Shown here in pieces: positions 46,331 through 61,773 of a stretch of DNA of 64,000 bases. Made by a program: the position numbers and the translations under genes. Source of the DNA: Cucumis sativus. Taxonomy: Eukaryota > Streptophyta > Magnoliopsida > Cucurbitales > Cucurbitaceae. Positions within the stretch are counted from its first letter, which is position 1. Every line of letters begins with the position of its first letter. The notes beneath the pieces were generated by a model. It saw nothing but the letters and a program-made list of their open reading frames with translations. It searched no databases and was not told the DNA's origin. The stretch spans positions 13,783,837 to 13,847,836 of the forward strand of contig NC_026660.2 of assembly GCF_000004075.3 (NCBI RefSeq), read 5' to 3'.

Positions 46331-46971
46331 CAACAGGAAATAAATGACGTAATAAACGAATTTGTGATAGTTATTACTTGTTGTAAATTGGAGAACGATG
46401 ACAGTTATTTAACAAAATAAATTGTCACGATTGCTCTATACGTGACAGGAATAACATATCGTCAATAGATAAACAATGACAATTTTTTTTCAAAAAAAAC
46501 TGTCACGATTGCAATATATTTGACTGGAAAAAAAAGGTCGTCAATAACAAAACAATGACATTTAATGTTATCGAAAAACTGTCACGATTGCACAATCGTT
46601 GACTGGAAAAAAATGTCGTCAATAGCAAAACAATGACATTTTTATACAAAAAAAACTGTCGCGATTAACATATTCATGACAATTAATAAATATCACAATA
46701 AATGAATTCGTGACATTTATTTAACTGTCGTTAATAAAGAAATGATGATAGTTATTAACTCTCATGAAATAGAATATGACAGTTATTTGAAGTCGTTGAA
46801 TGTTGATTAACGACATTTATTTCATGTCATAAAATAACCTATTGCGACAGTTTTGGAAAACCGTCGTCGAAGGACTTTCCATGACTCCCGCTTCTATGAC
46901 TGAAAATAACTGTCGCGAAATTCGTTTACGACAGTAAATAACTGTCGTCGTAGACCACTTTTGTACTAGTG
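46331..46971 (-). repeat. Right subterminal repeat array of the CACTA element
   Basis: About four tandem units of 75 to 83 bp lie at about 46415-46690, each with AACTGTCACGATTGC, a TTGACTGG or GTGACAGG motif and GTCGTCAATA. Further inverted GACAGTTATTT motifs run to the end at 46971. This arrangement is the usual transposase-binding zone of CACTA ends. Confidence 0.8.
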
Positions 46972-49900
46972 AATATATGTATTAGACGCTTCTTATTTTT
47001 AGACAAATTCTATTGGTTTTATTTTTTCTTCAAATTCATCAATTTGTGTTTGGAAAATCAAACCAAAGAACAATGTGTGCATACTTTTTCTTATAAATCT
47101 TCGTAAAATTAAAAAATCTTTGAAAGTAATTAAAAGTCTTGCAAATTGGTAGCATATGAAATTATATGTTCTAATAATTAATTAAAGTCAAATAGAAGAT
47201 ATTTTTCTTATCCCTTTATAGTGTACAAGTGGAAAAGTATGAGAATCAAATTAAATTTTAGATGAAAATTTCAAACACACAACATGTATTCACTTAGTCA
47301 ATATATCAATACCGAGCGGGTGAGAATGGTAACGGTGAGGAAGCAAAGAGAACTTGGAATTGGTTTAGAAAGAATAATAATCTCCTCTTTGATTATTCCT
47401 AATTTTTTTTAAAAAAAAACTATTTTAACTACTTAATCATTAATAATATATATAAGTTCCTAACTTTGACTTCATCTCATACACACTATCTTTTTGTTAC
47501 TTCTTTAAATATATTTTTCTCTCTTTTTGACTTTTGTTTCCCTTTTAATCCATAATAAATGTGCTAAATGTTATATAATATTAAGTAGGTGACTTTTCAA
47601 TTTTTCTTAATTATTCTTTCAAATGTTTCAATTTTACTTTTTATGAATTAACTTTTACGTTATGAATTTATGGTGTTAAATTATAGTTTAATAATTCAAT
47701 TGCATTAATCCTAAGTACTAACTAATCTAGTTTTGATTGACTACGTCTTCAAAAATAAAATTATTAGTATTAGTATTATTATTAATTATTATTTTGTTAG
47801 AAATTGCTAATATATGATTACCTAACACATGTGTGCAATCTCATATAATATTATATATAATGAAGAGAAATAGATATGGTAAATATTTGTATTTGATATT
47901 TCATTTTTTATTTAAGAGATCAAATTGGTGCTAAATTCAAAAACTTCAGTTGTTCTAAATTATGTTTAGTGTATGAATTTTGAGATTTATGGGCACTTTA
48001 ATCTCCTATTTAATTCTAACTAAATTTAAAAACAAAAATAATTTTTTTGAAAGCTACTCTTATCTGTTTTCAAATTTTTGCAATTTTTTGCATCATCCTT
48101 TAAATCGTTAATAAAATATAGATAACAAAGTAAGAAAGTTGGAAGAAGAAAGTAGTGTTTATATATAGATTTAATTTATAAAAATAAAAAGCAAAATAAT
48201 TACAAACAAAAATAAACAAATTTATACCATACACAAAAATTAAAAGCTTTCCATTTCTAGTAAACATCAAATTCAAATTGGTATCCAATATTAATCAAAT
48301 TAATTTTCAAAATTCAAATTTGTACTAATTCTTACTATGTTTCACACAAATGAAAAATTCAACGAGTAAATAAATACAAATTTAAAAGCTTAAGAAAAAA
48401 ACGTGTCGGTTCAACTTAAATATTTATCAAGTATGTACATGTCTATAGACAATAAGTATGTATTAGTTCAAATTGTAAATTTGATGCCTGTAATTTGGTA
48501 AACTTGAAATTTAGTTCATATATAATTTAACAAACTGGTATGAATAATTAAAAAATAAAAATTATGTACGAAGTATTTTCAAATTACAAGGGTTAAAATT
48601 TCAACTTTTATAATACATATACATAATTTATGATTTAACCAATATTTTAACATTTGATAGGATACAAGTCCACTACAAACTTTGAAGAAGAAAGTAGCTA
48701 CTAATTTACATTTACTTTTCTTTTGGTCAATTTCAAAATTTTTTCCTAAAAAAGTTAGAAGTTTGCTTAAACTTTAAACAAAAGAAATTAATATTGAAGC
48801 ACAAAGAGGCATGCCTTTACTTGGCCTTTCTCTATACTTTATGCATAATATATACCAACCTTCCTTTCTTCATGTAAATTGGAGTCCAACTTTCAATTTT
48901 ATATTATTTTAAATAATTAAGCAAATAATGCAATATATAGTGCATTTCCAAATAGGATAAAAATTTGAAACTATTAAAAAACTTTAATGGTAAAACATAT
49001 TCTTCCTTTCCAAAATACCTTTAAATTTTAAAAATGAATTAAAAAATACTCTTGTAGTTAGTTTGAAATAGTAATTGTTAATTTTTTTTTAATAAAATAC
49101 TCTAAAACTTTTTTAAAAAACTAAAAGAGAGTTTAAAATACCTTTATTATATTGTTATATAAAAATAATTCATTTGAGAGCGTTTGGACGAGGTTCAAAA
49201 TCAAATATCTATGAATTAAATGACAGTGGACTTATTTGATGAGATTCTGATGTCTGTGTTTAGGGTACAAGAATTGGTAATTTGTATTTCTAATGCTTGT
49301 GTTTGGGGTGTTAGTTTTGAATTCCTAAGCTTAGCTAATCTATATATGTGTTTATTGTACCATCTCATGTATAAAATATTTAATTAATTTTTTTAATATT
49401 TTGTACATATAATTCAATTTCTTTGACTTATTAATTTTCATGATAATAATGTAAAAACAGAAAAAGTTTAACATTCAACAACAATAATTTTCATTAAAGT
49501 TGCATTAACACGAATGGTTTAATTAGAAATATTACAACCTATTCACAAAATATATCAAGTTTATGTAATCCAATGAAGTTTACAAAAGTTTCATTTAAGC
49601 AAAACTTTATTAAAAGTGTGTAATAGCTAGGTTTCAAGATAAGCATAGAAAAAGTTCATGCAAAACCTTTCCTTAAACCAATTAGTTAAATAAAAAAAAA
49701 AACTATATAAGATGTATCATTTAACTAATATCTTCCCTCAAACCAATTAGTTTTTAATTTTAAAAAACCATACCCAAATGTATAGTTATTTCAAATCAAA
49801 TATGTAAATGGTTAGAAACTAAACACAATAATAGACTCCTTATAAACATTATATTTAAAAACCATCTTTGTAGTGAATCAATATTACAGTAAAATGTCCC

Positions 49901-52694
49901 ATCAATAAAATGGATAAATACATTAATCCTATAGAGAAAATTGATCGAAGGTATAAATTAATATATATTTTTTTTCTAAATTTTGGAATTAGAAAAGTAT
50001 GTAAGTAGGTAGAATATAGATAATCCATCCATCTATTGATACAATCATTAAATATATTATTTTTATAATATTGTTAGGTTCACTATTTAATTTAATTATA
50101 GATGAAGAAAAAAAGGTACTTGATATACAATTAATTTTAATGAAGTCAAACCTTTTGGCTTTCCATAATGATATGAGTGGTAGCGAGGAGTTTTAATTAA
50201 TACGTTTTCTTTCCAGGAAACTTTCTTTCTAATTAATCAATTATTGTTTTTTGTTTTGTTGGAAAATTATTGCTTTTTAATAATCAAATATTGTTTAAAT
50301 TGACATTATTTATAACAAGTAACAACAAATTTTCAAAAAGTTTCTTTTCTAAAAGAGAATTGAATTAAATTATTAAAAATTAGAAGGAAAAATAAAACAG
50401 CTGCATGCTCCATTAGAATCCCCCAAGGAAAAGTTGTATGCATGCAATTGCATGGCATTGGGGTTGCTTTTTAAGATTTGAAAAAATCACCTTTATTTAA
50501 CATATATTTATGTATTTGAAGAATGGTTCAATATTTTAGGTTTTAATCATGAACATAGGGTTAGTGCAGTGTTGTTTGAAGCATTTTAACATTAGTTTTA
50601 CTAAACAATAAAGACAGTTCAGATTTTTTTAAAATCAGTTTAAACCATTTCAATCTAATAATTTTTATTTAAGTTAATTTTGCAAAACCAAAAATTATTA
50701 TAATGATTCTCTGCAGAAAAAATAATATATGTTACCAAAATTTATAACGGAAAAACTCATAAATAATATTACAAATGTAATTGGATTGTTTTTTTAAAAA
50801 GAATATCGTGTTTATTCTAAAATATAAATTTTGCAAATTTATTGTTACTATTTTTTTGTGAGTTATAGCGTGGAACATAACACTAAACCATAACAATAAT
50901 AGTAAATGTGTCAAAATTGATAGTTTAACAATAAAGACAACCATAGTCCAAACTATAACCGTGACAATAATGATAAAATGTAATTTTCAAATGCAATAAA
51001 AGTTTGTTGATAGACGTAAGTAATCAAATATAAAAGAAAATACAAATGTAATCCACTTTTTATTTTGATTGAAATTGGTAAAGATGACCTAAATTGAAAG
51101 CATAGATATGAAATTTAGGCATAAATGAAAAATTGAAAAAAGAAAACCTAAAATGATATTGTAAGCATTAAAATTAAAGTTGACATTAAGAAAAATGTAA
51201 ATTATTGAAATGAAAAAAACGACTCCAAAGTTTGGTTGAGTGGACCCTTGTAATTTTGACTAAATGGATTAAGGCTTTATAATAATTAAAGTTGAAATAA
51301 ACCCTCCAACCACATACTCTCTCATTTCCAAAACCCATCCTCTCGTCCCATTTCTATTTTAATTATTTGGTTTAATCAAATTCATTACATTTTTAATTTT
51401 CAAAATAGTTGATTTTCAAAAATATGAGTGTAAATATATATGTTTTTCTAATATATATTTGTCCAGTTTTAGATCGAGATTCAACATCTATATTTTTAAT
51501 GCATAATTTAGTGCTTACCATTTATTTTAATCTATTTTTATTACGATCAATTTTGATATTTTGGCGTAATTAACATCAAATAGAAATAAAAATGAAATAA
51601 CTGAAGAAAATAATGAAATATAGATCAAAAGTTGTGCTTTTGGAACCAAAGTTAAACAGTCATGTAGGAGATAGAGTCGTTGAATCCATTTTTAGCCTAA
51701 CAACATCATTTTATGACTGTGGTGAGCTTAGGAAAAGCTGTGTTGGCCTTTCTTATCTATATTCTTCAACATATACATCTTGTTATAGCTACAACGATAG
51801 ATAAACCAAGTTCATTTCTACACTTACAAACACTTAACCTAGCTACAACTATTCACTCTTAAACTTCACCTTCAAAGCATATGTAGCAACAACCACCTTC
51901 GTGTCTAGATTTTCTACTTTGTAAGTCATGTTTATCTCTTATCAAACAAATTTAATTATTGTTATTATCAAGTGAAAACTAGGTGCATTTTTCATATTCT
52001 TAATTTTGACACCAATCATACTCATACTTGTTAACAAAGAAGACATATATTTAAGTTGTGCAATACATTACTAAAATATGAGGGTGTACTTTATGGTTCA
52101 CATATATAAATATTAATTGAATCCATAACTTAAAACAAACAAATGTACATGTATTAAACATACCCATAAATATTTTTTACTAATGGTTGTAGAAAGTCTT
52201 AAATTTAGCGTGACAAAAAGGAAAAAATGGATTTGGACTGGTTTGATAACCCATTTGTTTTTTTTTTTTTTTTAACATATATGATATTTTTACTATTTAA
52301 TAAACAAAAATTTTAAAACATTGAAATTAATGGTTCCGTTATAGCCCTTAATAATTAATTCCTTGAATCTTACCTTTTGTTTTTGTGTTAAAAACACAAT
52401 TTTTTAAAAAAAAATTCATGGATGATCAAACAAAAACATCCACCAACAATTTGACATGAAAGAGAAAAGTGTTTGATGTTCCTTTTTGTAGATCTATATT
52501 CTCTATAATTTTCAAGACATACATCCAATCCATGCAATTGCTAGTCTCTGTCTTTGAATAATATTAGGTAATCTACCCAATGCCCATCAAGTTTGGCCTC
52601 ATCTTCAAATTAAATTAATAATGCCTAATTTTCTCTCTCTATGTTATCTTTGTTCCCCACTTTTTCCTCTCAATTATTGTCCATGGTTGAAGTG
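46972..52694. other. Long AT-rich spacer before peroxidase 3
   Basis: I find no gene in these 5.7 kb. All open frames are short and of low complexity. The region is likely old, decayed repeats; I see no clear terminal repeats or domains. Confidence 0.5.
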
Positions 52695-52702
52695 TATAAA
52701 TA
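52695..52702 (+). promoter_or_regulatory. TATA box of peroxidase 3
   Basis: TATAAATA, 83 bp before the start codon, in the same GTATAAATA setting as in the other two peroxidase genes. Confidence 0.7.
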
Positions 52703-52777
52703 GTCCTTAATCAAACTAATACTCCACCACACTCTTCTTCTTTGACCTAAAAGAACTCTCTTGTTTCCTTAACCAAA

Positions 52778-54235
<1,458 letters not shown>

Positions 54236-55356
54236 TTCATAATAACGTATGTTTGGATTTAAACAATAGGTTTAAGGAATTCGACAATAACGAGTCTTTA
54301 TCCTTCTTTTTTTCAATTTTATATGTGGACAAATTTGGTTGAAAGGTATGAAGTATGAGATATACTGATTACTAGTAAGGAATTTGGTGGTCAGTTTTGT
54401 TGTTTCAAAGCAATCTTTCTTAAATTTGTAAGATTTATATAAAGAGTGAGATATAAATTTCAAAGTACTTTTAAATTGTGCATTTCCCTTTTTCTGCCTT
54501 CTTTATATTGCATTTCGGCAACTTTCCTTCAAACTATAATTATTTAATAACCATTTATGGTTTGTTTGTAGTGTAATTCTAAAATTATCTAAATTACTTG
54601 TAATTTCCAAAATCACTAAAAATATATATATATATAGTTCATTTTACTACCACGAAAGATGTGTATAAAAAGGTAAAATAAAAAAATAAATTATTTTGTG
54701 CAAATAAAAATGTGTTTTAGAGTAATTCTTTTAAAAATAATTAAAACAGCTTACATGTTTTAAAATCACTTGCAAATATCTATACCATCCTTGAGGTTTT
54801 ATTAGATTCATGTTATTGTAAATTTTTATTAGAGCTTCTAAATTGGTACAAATATTAGTTTACTATTGATGCAATTGCTAAAGTTTAAGTTTATACATTG
54901 ATATTTTGTCAAATTGAATTTGTATTGTAATAATAATTAATAAGAGATAAACGTGAGAATGACAAAATAATAGATAGCAATTTGAAAAATAGCAAAACCT
55001 AAAAATATTTTGATTTTTAGCAAAACCGCTGAAGTAGATATTTTTTTTTGACAATTGTTCAACCAATTTTATCTTTTCATAGATTGAGACTCACTTTTTT
55101 CATATACAGTAAATTTGTGCAGAGTAAAATAATGAAATATAACACAAAATTACAAATACAGTATATTTGCATATCATTCAGTTTTATAAAATTATTAAAT
55201 AAATATTTATTTTTGGGATTAATCTCACATCATCTTCTAGATTTATGCTTTCAATTTATGTCATATTTTCGGATTTGTAGGCTTCAAATCAAATGATTAA
55301 CAATTTGTTTTATTAATAATAACTATTTAATTCATACTCTTTTTGCTATTCATAAA

Positions 55357-55515
55357 TGATTGTTAATATAATTTATACACGTTTCTTAATGTTTGGTTAA
55401 CTTTTAATAATATTTTATTATATCATATAAATATGATTGATAATATAATTTATTCATTGTTTGTTTTTTAAAGTTTGGTTAATTCTTAGTAACATTTTAC
55501 TATATCATATAAATA
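55357..55515. repeat. 80-bp direct repeat, two copies
   Basis: ATGATTG(T/A)TAATATAATTTAT... to TATATCATATAAATA occurs at about 55357-55434 and about 55434-55515. Confidence 0.7.
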
Positions 55516-55547
55516 CACAATTTTTCATATTTATCCTTCATTGTTTT

Positions 55548-55550
<3 letters not shown>

Positions 55551-55635
<85 letters not shown>
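55551..55635. repeat. (AT)n microsatellite, about 42 units
   Basis: An uninterrupted AT run of about 85 bp inside the inverted-repeat element. Confidence 0.95.
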
Positions 55636-55640
<5 letters not shown>

Positions 55641-57345
55641 AAATATTTATTTTATCATTTTATTTTAAAAGTTTGGTTGGAATATCTCCAAAATTTGAAT
55701 TTAAAATTGTATCATCCCCTACAATTCTACAATTAATATAATAACAATTTCATATAAACATTGTATCCTCCCTATAATGATGCATGTAACAATTATTCAT
55801 TATATTATTTCAATGTCATTTGATATAATAACAAGTTCATATTAAGATTGTATTTCCCCTATAATTATGCATTAACTATCCTTTCATAAAAGAATTCATT
55901 TAACATAATAATAAATTGAAATTAAAACTTCCACAGAATGTTGATTTAAAGATCATTCCATAAAATAATTTTATTTGTTATTTCTTTCTATAATTATGAT
56001 GCATTTAACAAAAACAGTTTTCTTTCCATAAAAGGGAATGACAATTTTCTAAATTGTATCATTGAATCATAATCACGGTCCTTTAACTCACCAAACTTTA
56101 TAATAACCAATAGAATTAAGATTTTCTAAACATAGTATATGTCAAGTATGAATGATGTTATAAACAAGAAATTTGGGACACATAAAATGACAAAAAAATG
56201 GTAAACAAGATATAGTATCATTCATCTGGGTATAGGATAATCGATATATTTCAATTATAGTGTATTTGAAAAGCTCAAATAATTATAATACTATTTTTAC
56301 ATTATTCTTTTCCTTTAAATATCTTCCTTTTCTTTTTTTCTTTTTTTTTTTCATTTAAATAAAAGAAAATCCTCTTTTCCAAAAATAAAATATTCAAATT
56401 TTTTATAAATACTTTGAAATATAAATAATCTAAAAATGTTAAATTTATGTTTGTCATTATTTTACGAATGTAATATCATGATTTTAGGGATGATAAATTT
56501 TTAAGGATAATATTAGCACAATTTTAGGAATGATAAAATTTTTAATTTAAATTATTATTAACAATACTTATTTTTATAAATTTTTAAAACAATTTTAATA
56601 TTTTAGCCGTTTCAAAACAAAATTTAAAATCTATTTTTAAATAACAATCATGAAAAATAGATAAAAGATATTAAAAGATAATCCTAAAATTTTGAAAGGA
56701 TGTTTGTCATCATTTTAGGGAAATCATTCGAGTAGCACGATTGTTGGGGAGATCAAAATCAAAATTTTCTTAGAATAATCCTATTAAATTCATCATAATC
56801 ACGGGGTAAGATACAATTATAACTCCAATTTATTATTATGTTAAATAAATTGTTATTAGAAATATGAAAAGTTTAGGAAAATCAATCATGTAATACGGTT
56901 TTAGGGAAATATCAATTTAATTTTTTTTAGAATAATCATATTTATTAAATGCATCATAATTACAAAGAAAGATACAATTTTAATTTTAACCACCACAACT
57001 AATAAATGGTTAATTACTTGACTTGAAATTTATAAATACGAAAATTTGGTATAAATTACCGACATAAATATAAGGGATGTTGATTCAATCATATCCATCT
57101 CGAAAATAATTATTTATTTAATATTTTTACAAAATAGAATGATTTGCAAGTACATTGTATCTGTGATTCTGAGTTATATTTCATCATCTATCTATCAAAT
57201 AAGAATTTTCCGGTATACATGGAAAAAATTGGCTAAAAGAGATTTTTAAAAAATATCTACATGAGCCGATTTTGCTATAAATCAAAATATTATTTAGATT
57301 TGCTATTTTCCATTATTTTGTCATGCTCACGGTTTTCTCTTGTTT

Positions 57346-58459
57346 CATTTATTTATTTATTTTAATTTTTATGTTTTGCTATTTTAATAATTTAAAATTA
57401 CTTTTGGTATTTGTGTAAAGTAAAACTTGTTATTTTCCTTTTCACCGTGTAATAACTTTAAATTATTTTAAAGAAACAAGTTGAAAAAAAAAAGTAATGA
57501 ATTAATTAATGAGATATTCAAACAAGGCGGTCCAAAATAGCGATCCCCACTTCAATGTAACGAACTTCTTGATCCAATAGGCCAAAGTTATGAGCCTAAG
57601 GCCTTGAGACTGAGCCCAAATAAATTTGGGTTGGGGCATGGGCCAAAAAGTCAACAAATTAAAATGGGCCGAAACTTTTGAGTTTTGGAATAATGATCAA
57701 AGGATAATGAAATCGCTTTTTAAAATCTACAAATGGACTCCTGTAGAGAGAAAATATTATACATCAACACCTTTTAGATTACATCATATACACATCTCTA
57801 ATTTTATTTTGCACTTGCAACACTAGATTGAGCCATATAAATCCAAACAATACTAAAAAGGAAAAGAAATACACTATATTTACTATATTTAGTATATTTA
57901 CACATGGAAGGAGGGGTTTGGAAGTTTGTTGATGCCAAAATTTAGAGAGGGAGAAAAATCATTTGGCGTTCACATCACAACCATAAATTTAGTAATTTAA
58001 AAAGAAAATGTATTTTGGAAGATAAAAAGATTTACATGCTTAAGGGCATATCTATAGTAAGTAAAAAAGTTTGAGTATTAGAATGAACTTACTTTAAAAC
58101 TATAAAAGAGTTTGATGTATTCTAGCTATTTGTAGTTGACCTAGGAACCATTTTCCTATAATTTTTTAGTTGGTTTAGATTTCTTCCTTGACTTATTGAA
58201 CTAAAGCGGGTGAGAGATATGAGACGTTTGACCTTTGACTAGGGTAGACCAAACACCTTATTTTGCTATATTTTGAGCCTTCAATAATGATTATCTAGGT
58301 TGAGACGTGCACCATTTGCTGATTTGTGTGACATGCGACATTTGATAATTAGTGACACTTGTTCTTAACTAAGGTCGAGGCTAGTATACTAGATTGGGCC
58401 AAATCCCAAATCACACTTTTTCCAGGCCCATCTGGGTCCTACCTAGGGTTGTTACTTTT
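57346..58459. other. Spacer between two repeat elements
   Basis: No gene recognised. A 66-codon open frame at 57626 is not conserved to my eye. Confidence 0.45.
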
Positions 58460-60720
58460 AATCAAAGAAAGATTTAGACAAAAGACATCAATTGAATAAA
58501 AAATTTCACAATTGTCTTAATTTAAAAATTATTTTCTTAAATAGGAAAGATAATATTTTAAGTACAATTCTAACCTTTCAATAATTATTAATTAGATATT
58601 ACGATTATTAATTAGATATTCTATTCATAATTTTATTTGAAATATTTCTTTATTGAAAATTATTTTGAATTTAATATAAATTCCATAATTTTCTTAATTT
58701 AACGTGATTAATTATTATGATAATAAATTTTAAGTATTTTTCAATTAACTATAAATCAAAATATATTATAATATGAGTAATTTTATTCTAATTTGCAACA
58801 ACCTATTTATATCTTCTTTCCAAGATTATATTTTTATCTATTATTCTCCATCTCCGGCAGCTATTATTGTCCATCACCTGAAGCTTTTTCCGTTTCGTAA
58901 TATATATTTCAGTCATGTTCCTTCTATTTTCTTTAATTTTTTATTGTTCAATTCATCTGTCATGTTTGACATAATTTTTATTATTAAATGTCTTGTCGTT
59001 TGTATATACTATGATATACCACTGAATAAAAAATTTATGTTATGTGATTTGTAACATATATACTACTACATATATTCAATAATACATACACATGTTCTTT
59101 TCAATAATCTGTGCTTTTTTTAGTGCGTATATATACCAATATATACACAGATTATATATCCATTCCTTATTTTTTTTTATATTTCTTACATATATGTTGC
59201 TGAATAATTTATTTATGTTTTGCGATTTGTTACATATATATCACTGCATATATTCAATAATACATACACATCTTTTTTATGTTCTGTGTTTATTTTTACT
59301 GCATTTAACATTAATTATATTTCTTACATGTATGTTACTGAATAATTCATTTTTTTTTTCATATAATTCCCTAGATCTTCAATTCTTTCATCAAAGTCCC
59401 TACATTACAATTATATTAAGTTTTTTTCAACATTACATATACTATAAAACAATTAATGTTTTAATGACATATATTATATATACTCATCATAATTATTTCT
59501 CATTCATGTTCTTATAGCCATAAACAACTTTAATACATAATCAATATTATTTCAAACATAATGTATTACCACATAAGATATGAATATTTAAATAAAATAC
59601 ATAAACAAATTGTTATAAGAACCTTTCACTAATAAAATATACACTGAATTTATATATGTTATTTAGTATATATACCTCATATTATATACAATAATACCTT
59701 ATACACAATTCCTACAGGATTTGTGTTTAAATTTTTTGTTTGTAGAATAAATATTACTAAAACAGTAATAAACGACATGATCATACATACATGTTTTTCC
59801 TTTATAAATGTATTTGATTACATTATATTTTAATATATCAGCAATCTATAATAGTTATGTTCTATGTTTTAGTATATATATACCTCATATTATATACAAT
59901 AATACTATATACTCACATATAGTTCTATTATTTTTTTGATAGAATGACCGTTCTTTTTCAACATTGAATTCTTAATAAACAATAGAATGTATCACATTCA
60001 AAACTAAATTTTCGTTTGTTTACCTATTTAATCGAATATTTAAAAGATACCTAATATACCAAATCTTTCATATGTGTTTGAATATAATCTAAAATATACC
60101 TAATATACCGAATGTTTCATTTGTTTTGAATATATATAATATTAAGCACAAAATTTATAGCGAGATTCTGTTGGATAAGTTTTGTATTTTTCGGCCATCG
60201 AAAGTTTTCATCTTCACCACCGAAATCTCAATAAACCCTAAAATGTATCACATTCAAAACTACATTTTCATTTGATTGACTATTTAATTGAATATCTAAA
60301 ATATACCTAATGTTTCATATGTATTGAATATATACAATACTAACCTCGAAGTTTTTAACTAGATTATGTTCGAAAAGTTTTGTATTTGTCGATCGTCGAC
60401 TGTCTTCTTCTTCACCTCCGAACTCTCTAAAATTTCGAAGTAAAAATCGTAATTCACATTGGAAGGAGTAGACAACTGTTTTCGTGGAAGGAAAGCATGA
60501 AAAGTTTTCAACTTCTTTCCAAAACCGTATCTCATTATTTTTTCCATTTAAATATTTGTTATAAATCAATTAAATAAGAGAAATGTGTATTAAAATAATT
60601 TGAGCCTACATTTATGTAATATACTAGTCAATTTATAACTTTTATGAAATTTATTAGTAATTTGAATCTTTCATGTAATATCATATAGTAATTTAGGCTA
60701 TATGAGTTAAAGATCCTTAA
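58460..60720 (+). repeat. Dispersed repeat block, copy B
   Basis: Matches copy A (20935-23750) in order and orientation: AAAGATTTAGACAAAAGAC at the start, TCTGTCATGTTTGACATA and ACTACTACATATATTCAATA in the middle, TAATTTAGGCTATATGAGTT at the end. It lacks the ycf2 insertion. Open frames within it (58773, 59092) are rich in Phe, Ile and Tyr and look incidental. Like copy A it lies a few kb downstream of a peroxidase gene. Confidence 0.65.
59986..60420. repeat. 256-bp direct repeat inside copy B
   Basis: AATGTATCACATTCAAAACTA occurs at 59986 and again at 60242; both copies go on to ATACCTAAT..., TTTCATATGT.TTGAATATA and GTTTTGTATTT.TCG, with some differences in length. Confidence 0.75.
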
Positions 60721-61609
60721 TCTAAATCATGTTATCTTCTCATTTCTCATCTTTATTGCTTATGTTTTCGCAAGATTCGTTTATGCCTATTGATCTTAAA
60801 TGAGTCGTACTAAAAGTAAACAAAAAGAATCCAAAAAGAATATAAATAATGTTAGAGTTTGAGAATATAAATAATATAAACAAAAGAGAATTGAAAGATG
60901 TTGACAGTTATTGTTATATACAAATTTAGAGTTTTATTGTATAATTATGAAACTAAAATTTAGAAGTGATTGTGTGGGGGAAATGTAATAAATAATCTCT
61001 AATTTTTTCAAACTATATATCTCAATAGCTAAAATGCGTCCATCTTTTAAATTAGTTAATGTTAATTAATGTACCAAACCTTGCAAATACAAAATGGATT
61101 GGAAGCAAAATGATCAATAACAATTTGTTAAATAAATTGTGTAAATGTAAATGCAAAAACATGATGAAGAATATATATATATTTAACATAAATACACATA
61201 TTAGATTGAGGAGATTAGAAGATTATGTTTGAGGTTTGAAGCTGTTTCATTTGGTTTTTGTTCATAGGAAAAGAAGTTAAATTATTGGGTGTACGAATGT
61301 TGTGGGTGGCTTATATAGCTCAAAGGGGTTTTGTTCATTATATTCTATTCTTTTTGGGATTAATTGGTTAATTACATTGTTGTAACAATCATCTCTTACT
61401 TTGTTGTAACATCCAACCTCCATCCTAAAACAAAAATAAATTCAATCATATATATCATATCATACTAATTATGAAAAGGTAAACTGAAACATGAAATGAA
61501 AAGTTTGGTAAGAGTTCTTAGTGGGGGTTAATATAGTTTCTCTATAATTAAACCAAAACCTATAAAACTTCCCCACCCAACCCAACCCAACCTAAACTAA
61601 ATTTATTCT
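60721..61609. promoter_or_regulatory. Upstream region of the LEA_2 gene
   Basis: AT-rich, no gene seen. A CCCAACCCAACCCAACC run lies at about 61575-61592, just before the TATA box. Confidence 0.4.
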
Positions 61610-61617
61610 TATAAATA
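61610..61617 (+). promoter_or_regulatory. Possible TATA box of the LEA_2 gene
   Basis: TATAAATA, 164 bp before the start codon; the transcript would have a leader of about 130 bp. Confidence 0.5.
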
Positions 61618-61773
61618 ATTTATTAACTTCCAATAATTCTTAATACCCTCAACAATTCACTTATTCATTCATTCATTTAATTCCATTGCCCCGCCAACGC
61701 CAACGCCTCCGCTGCCGGACCCCCCCAATCCACCTCCATTTTTAACAACTTTAATTCCTCCCTCCTGCCTAAC

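Larger units (their letters stand above)
35008..46971 (+). mobile_element. CACTA (En/Spm-type) DNA transposon with Ulp1-like protease
   Basis: The left end reads CACTACACGAAAAATTACC and the right end is the inverse of CACTAGTACAAAAGTGGTC. Both ends carry clusters of GACAGTT/CTGTCAC motifs, the subterminal repeats to which CACTA transposition proteins usually bind. Coding region 1 is a tnp2-type transposase (37149-40496), and coding region 2 is a Transposase_24 plus C48 protease protein (40908-44039), both on the plus strand. The 11.96-kb length fits autonomous members. The three bases flanking the ends (AGG on the left, AAT on the right) do not match, so either the target duplication has diverged or one flank was rearranged. 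Confidence 0.88.
54945..57345. mobile_element. Inverted-repeat element (MULE- or MITE-like), about 2.4 kb
   Basis: The left arm (about 54945-55051, with GTGAGAATGACAAAATAAT and TATTTTGATTTTTAGCAAAA) matches the reverse complement of about 57243-57345 (GTGAGCATGACAAAATAAT, TATTTTGATTTATAGCAAAA) over about 100 bp. The left arm has about 12 extra bases. No transposase is visible between them; the interior is AT-rich with local repeats. I could not find a clear target duplication, so the exact ends are uncertain. Confidence 0.6.

Noticed and set aside
35008-46971. Three-base target duplication of the CACTA element
   Set aside because: Bases outside the ends are AGG on the left and AAT on the right, so no duplication can be claimed.
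55461-55736. Open frame with a long Ile-Tyr run
   Set aside because: Produced by translation of an (AT)n microsatellite.
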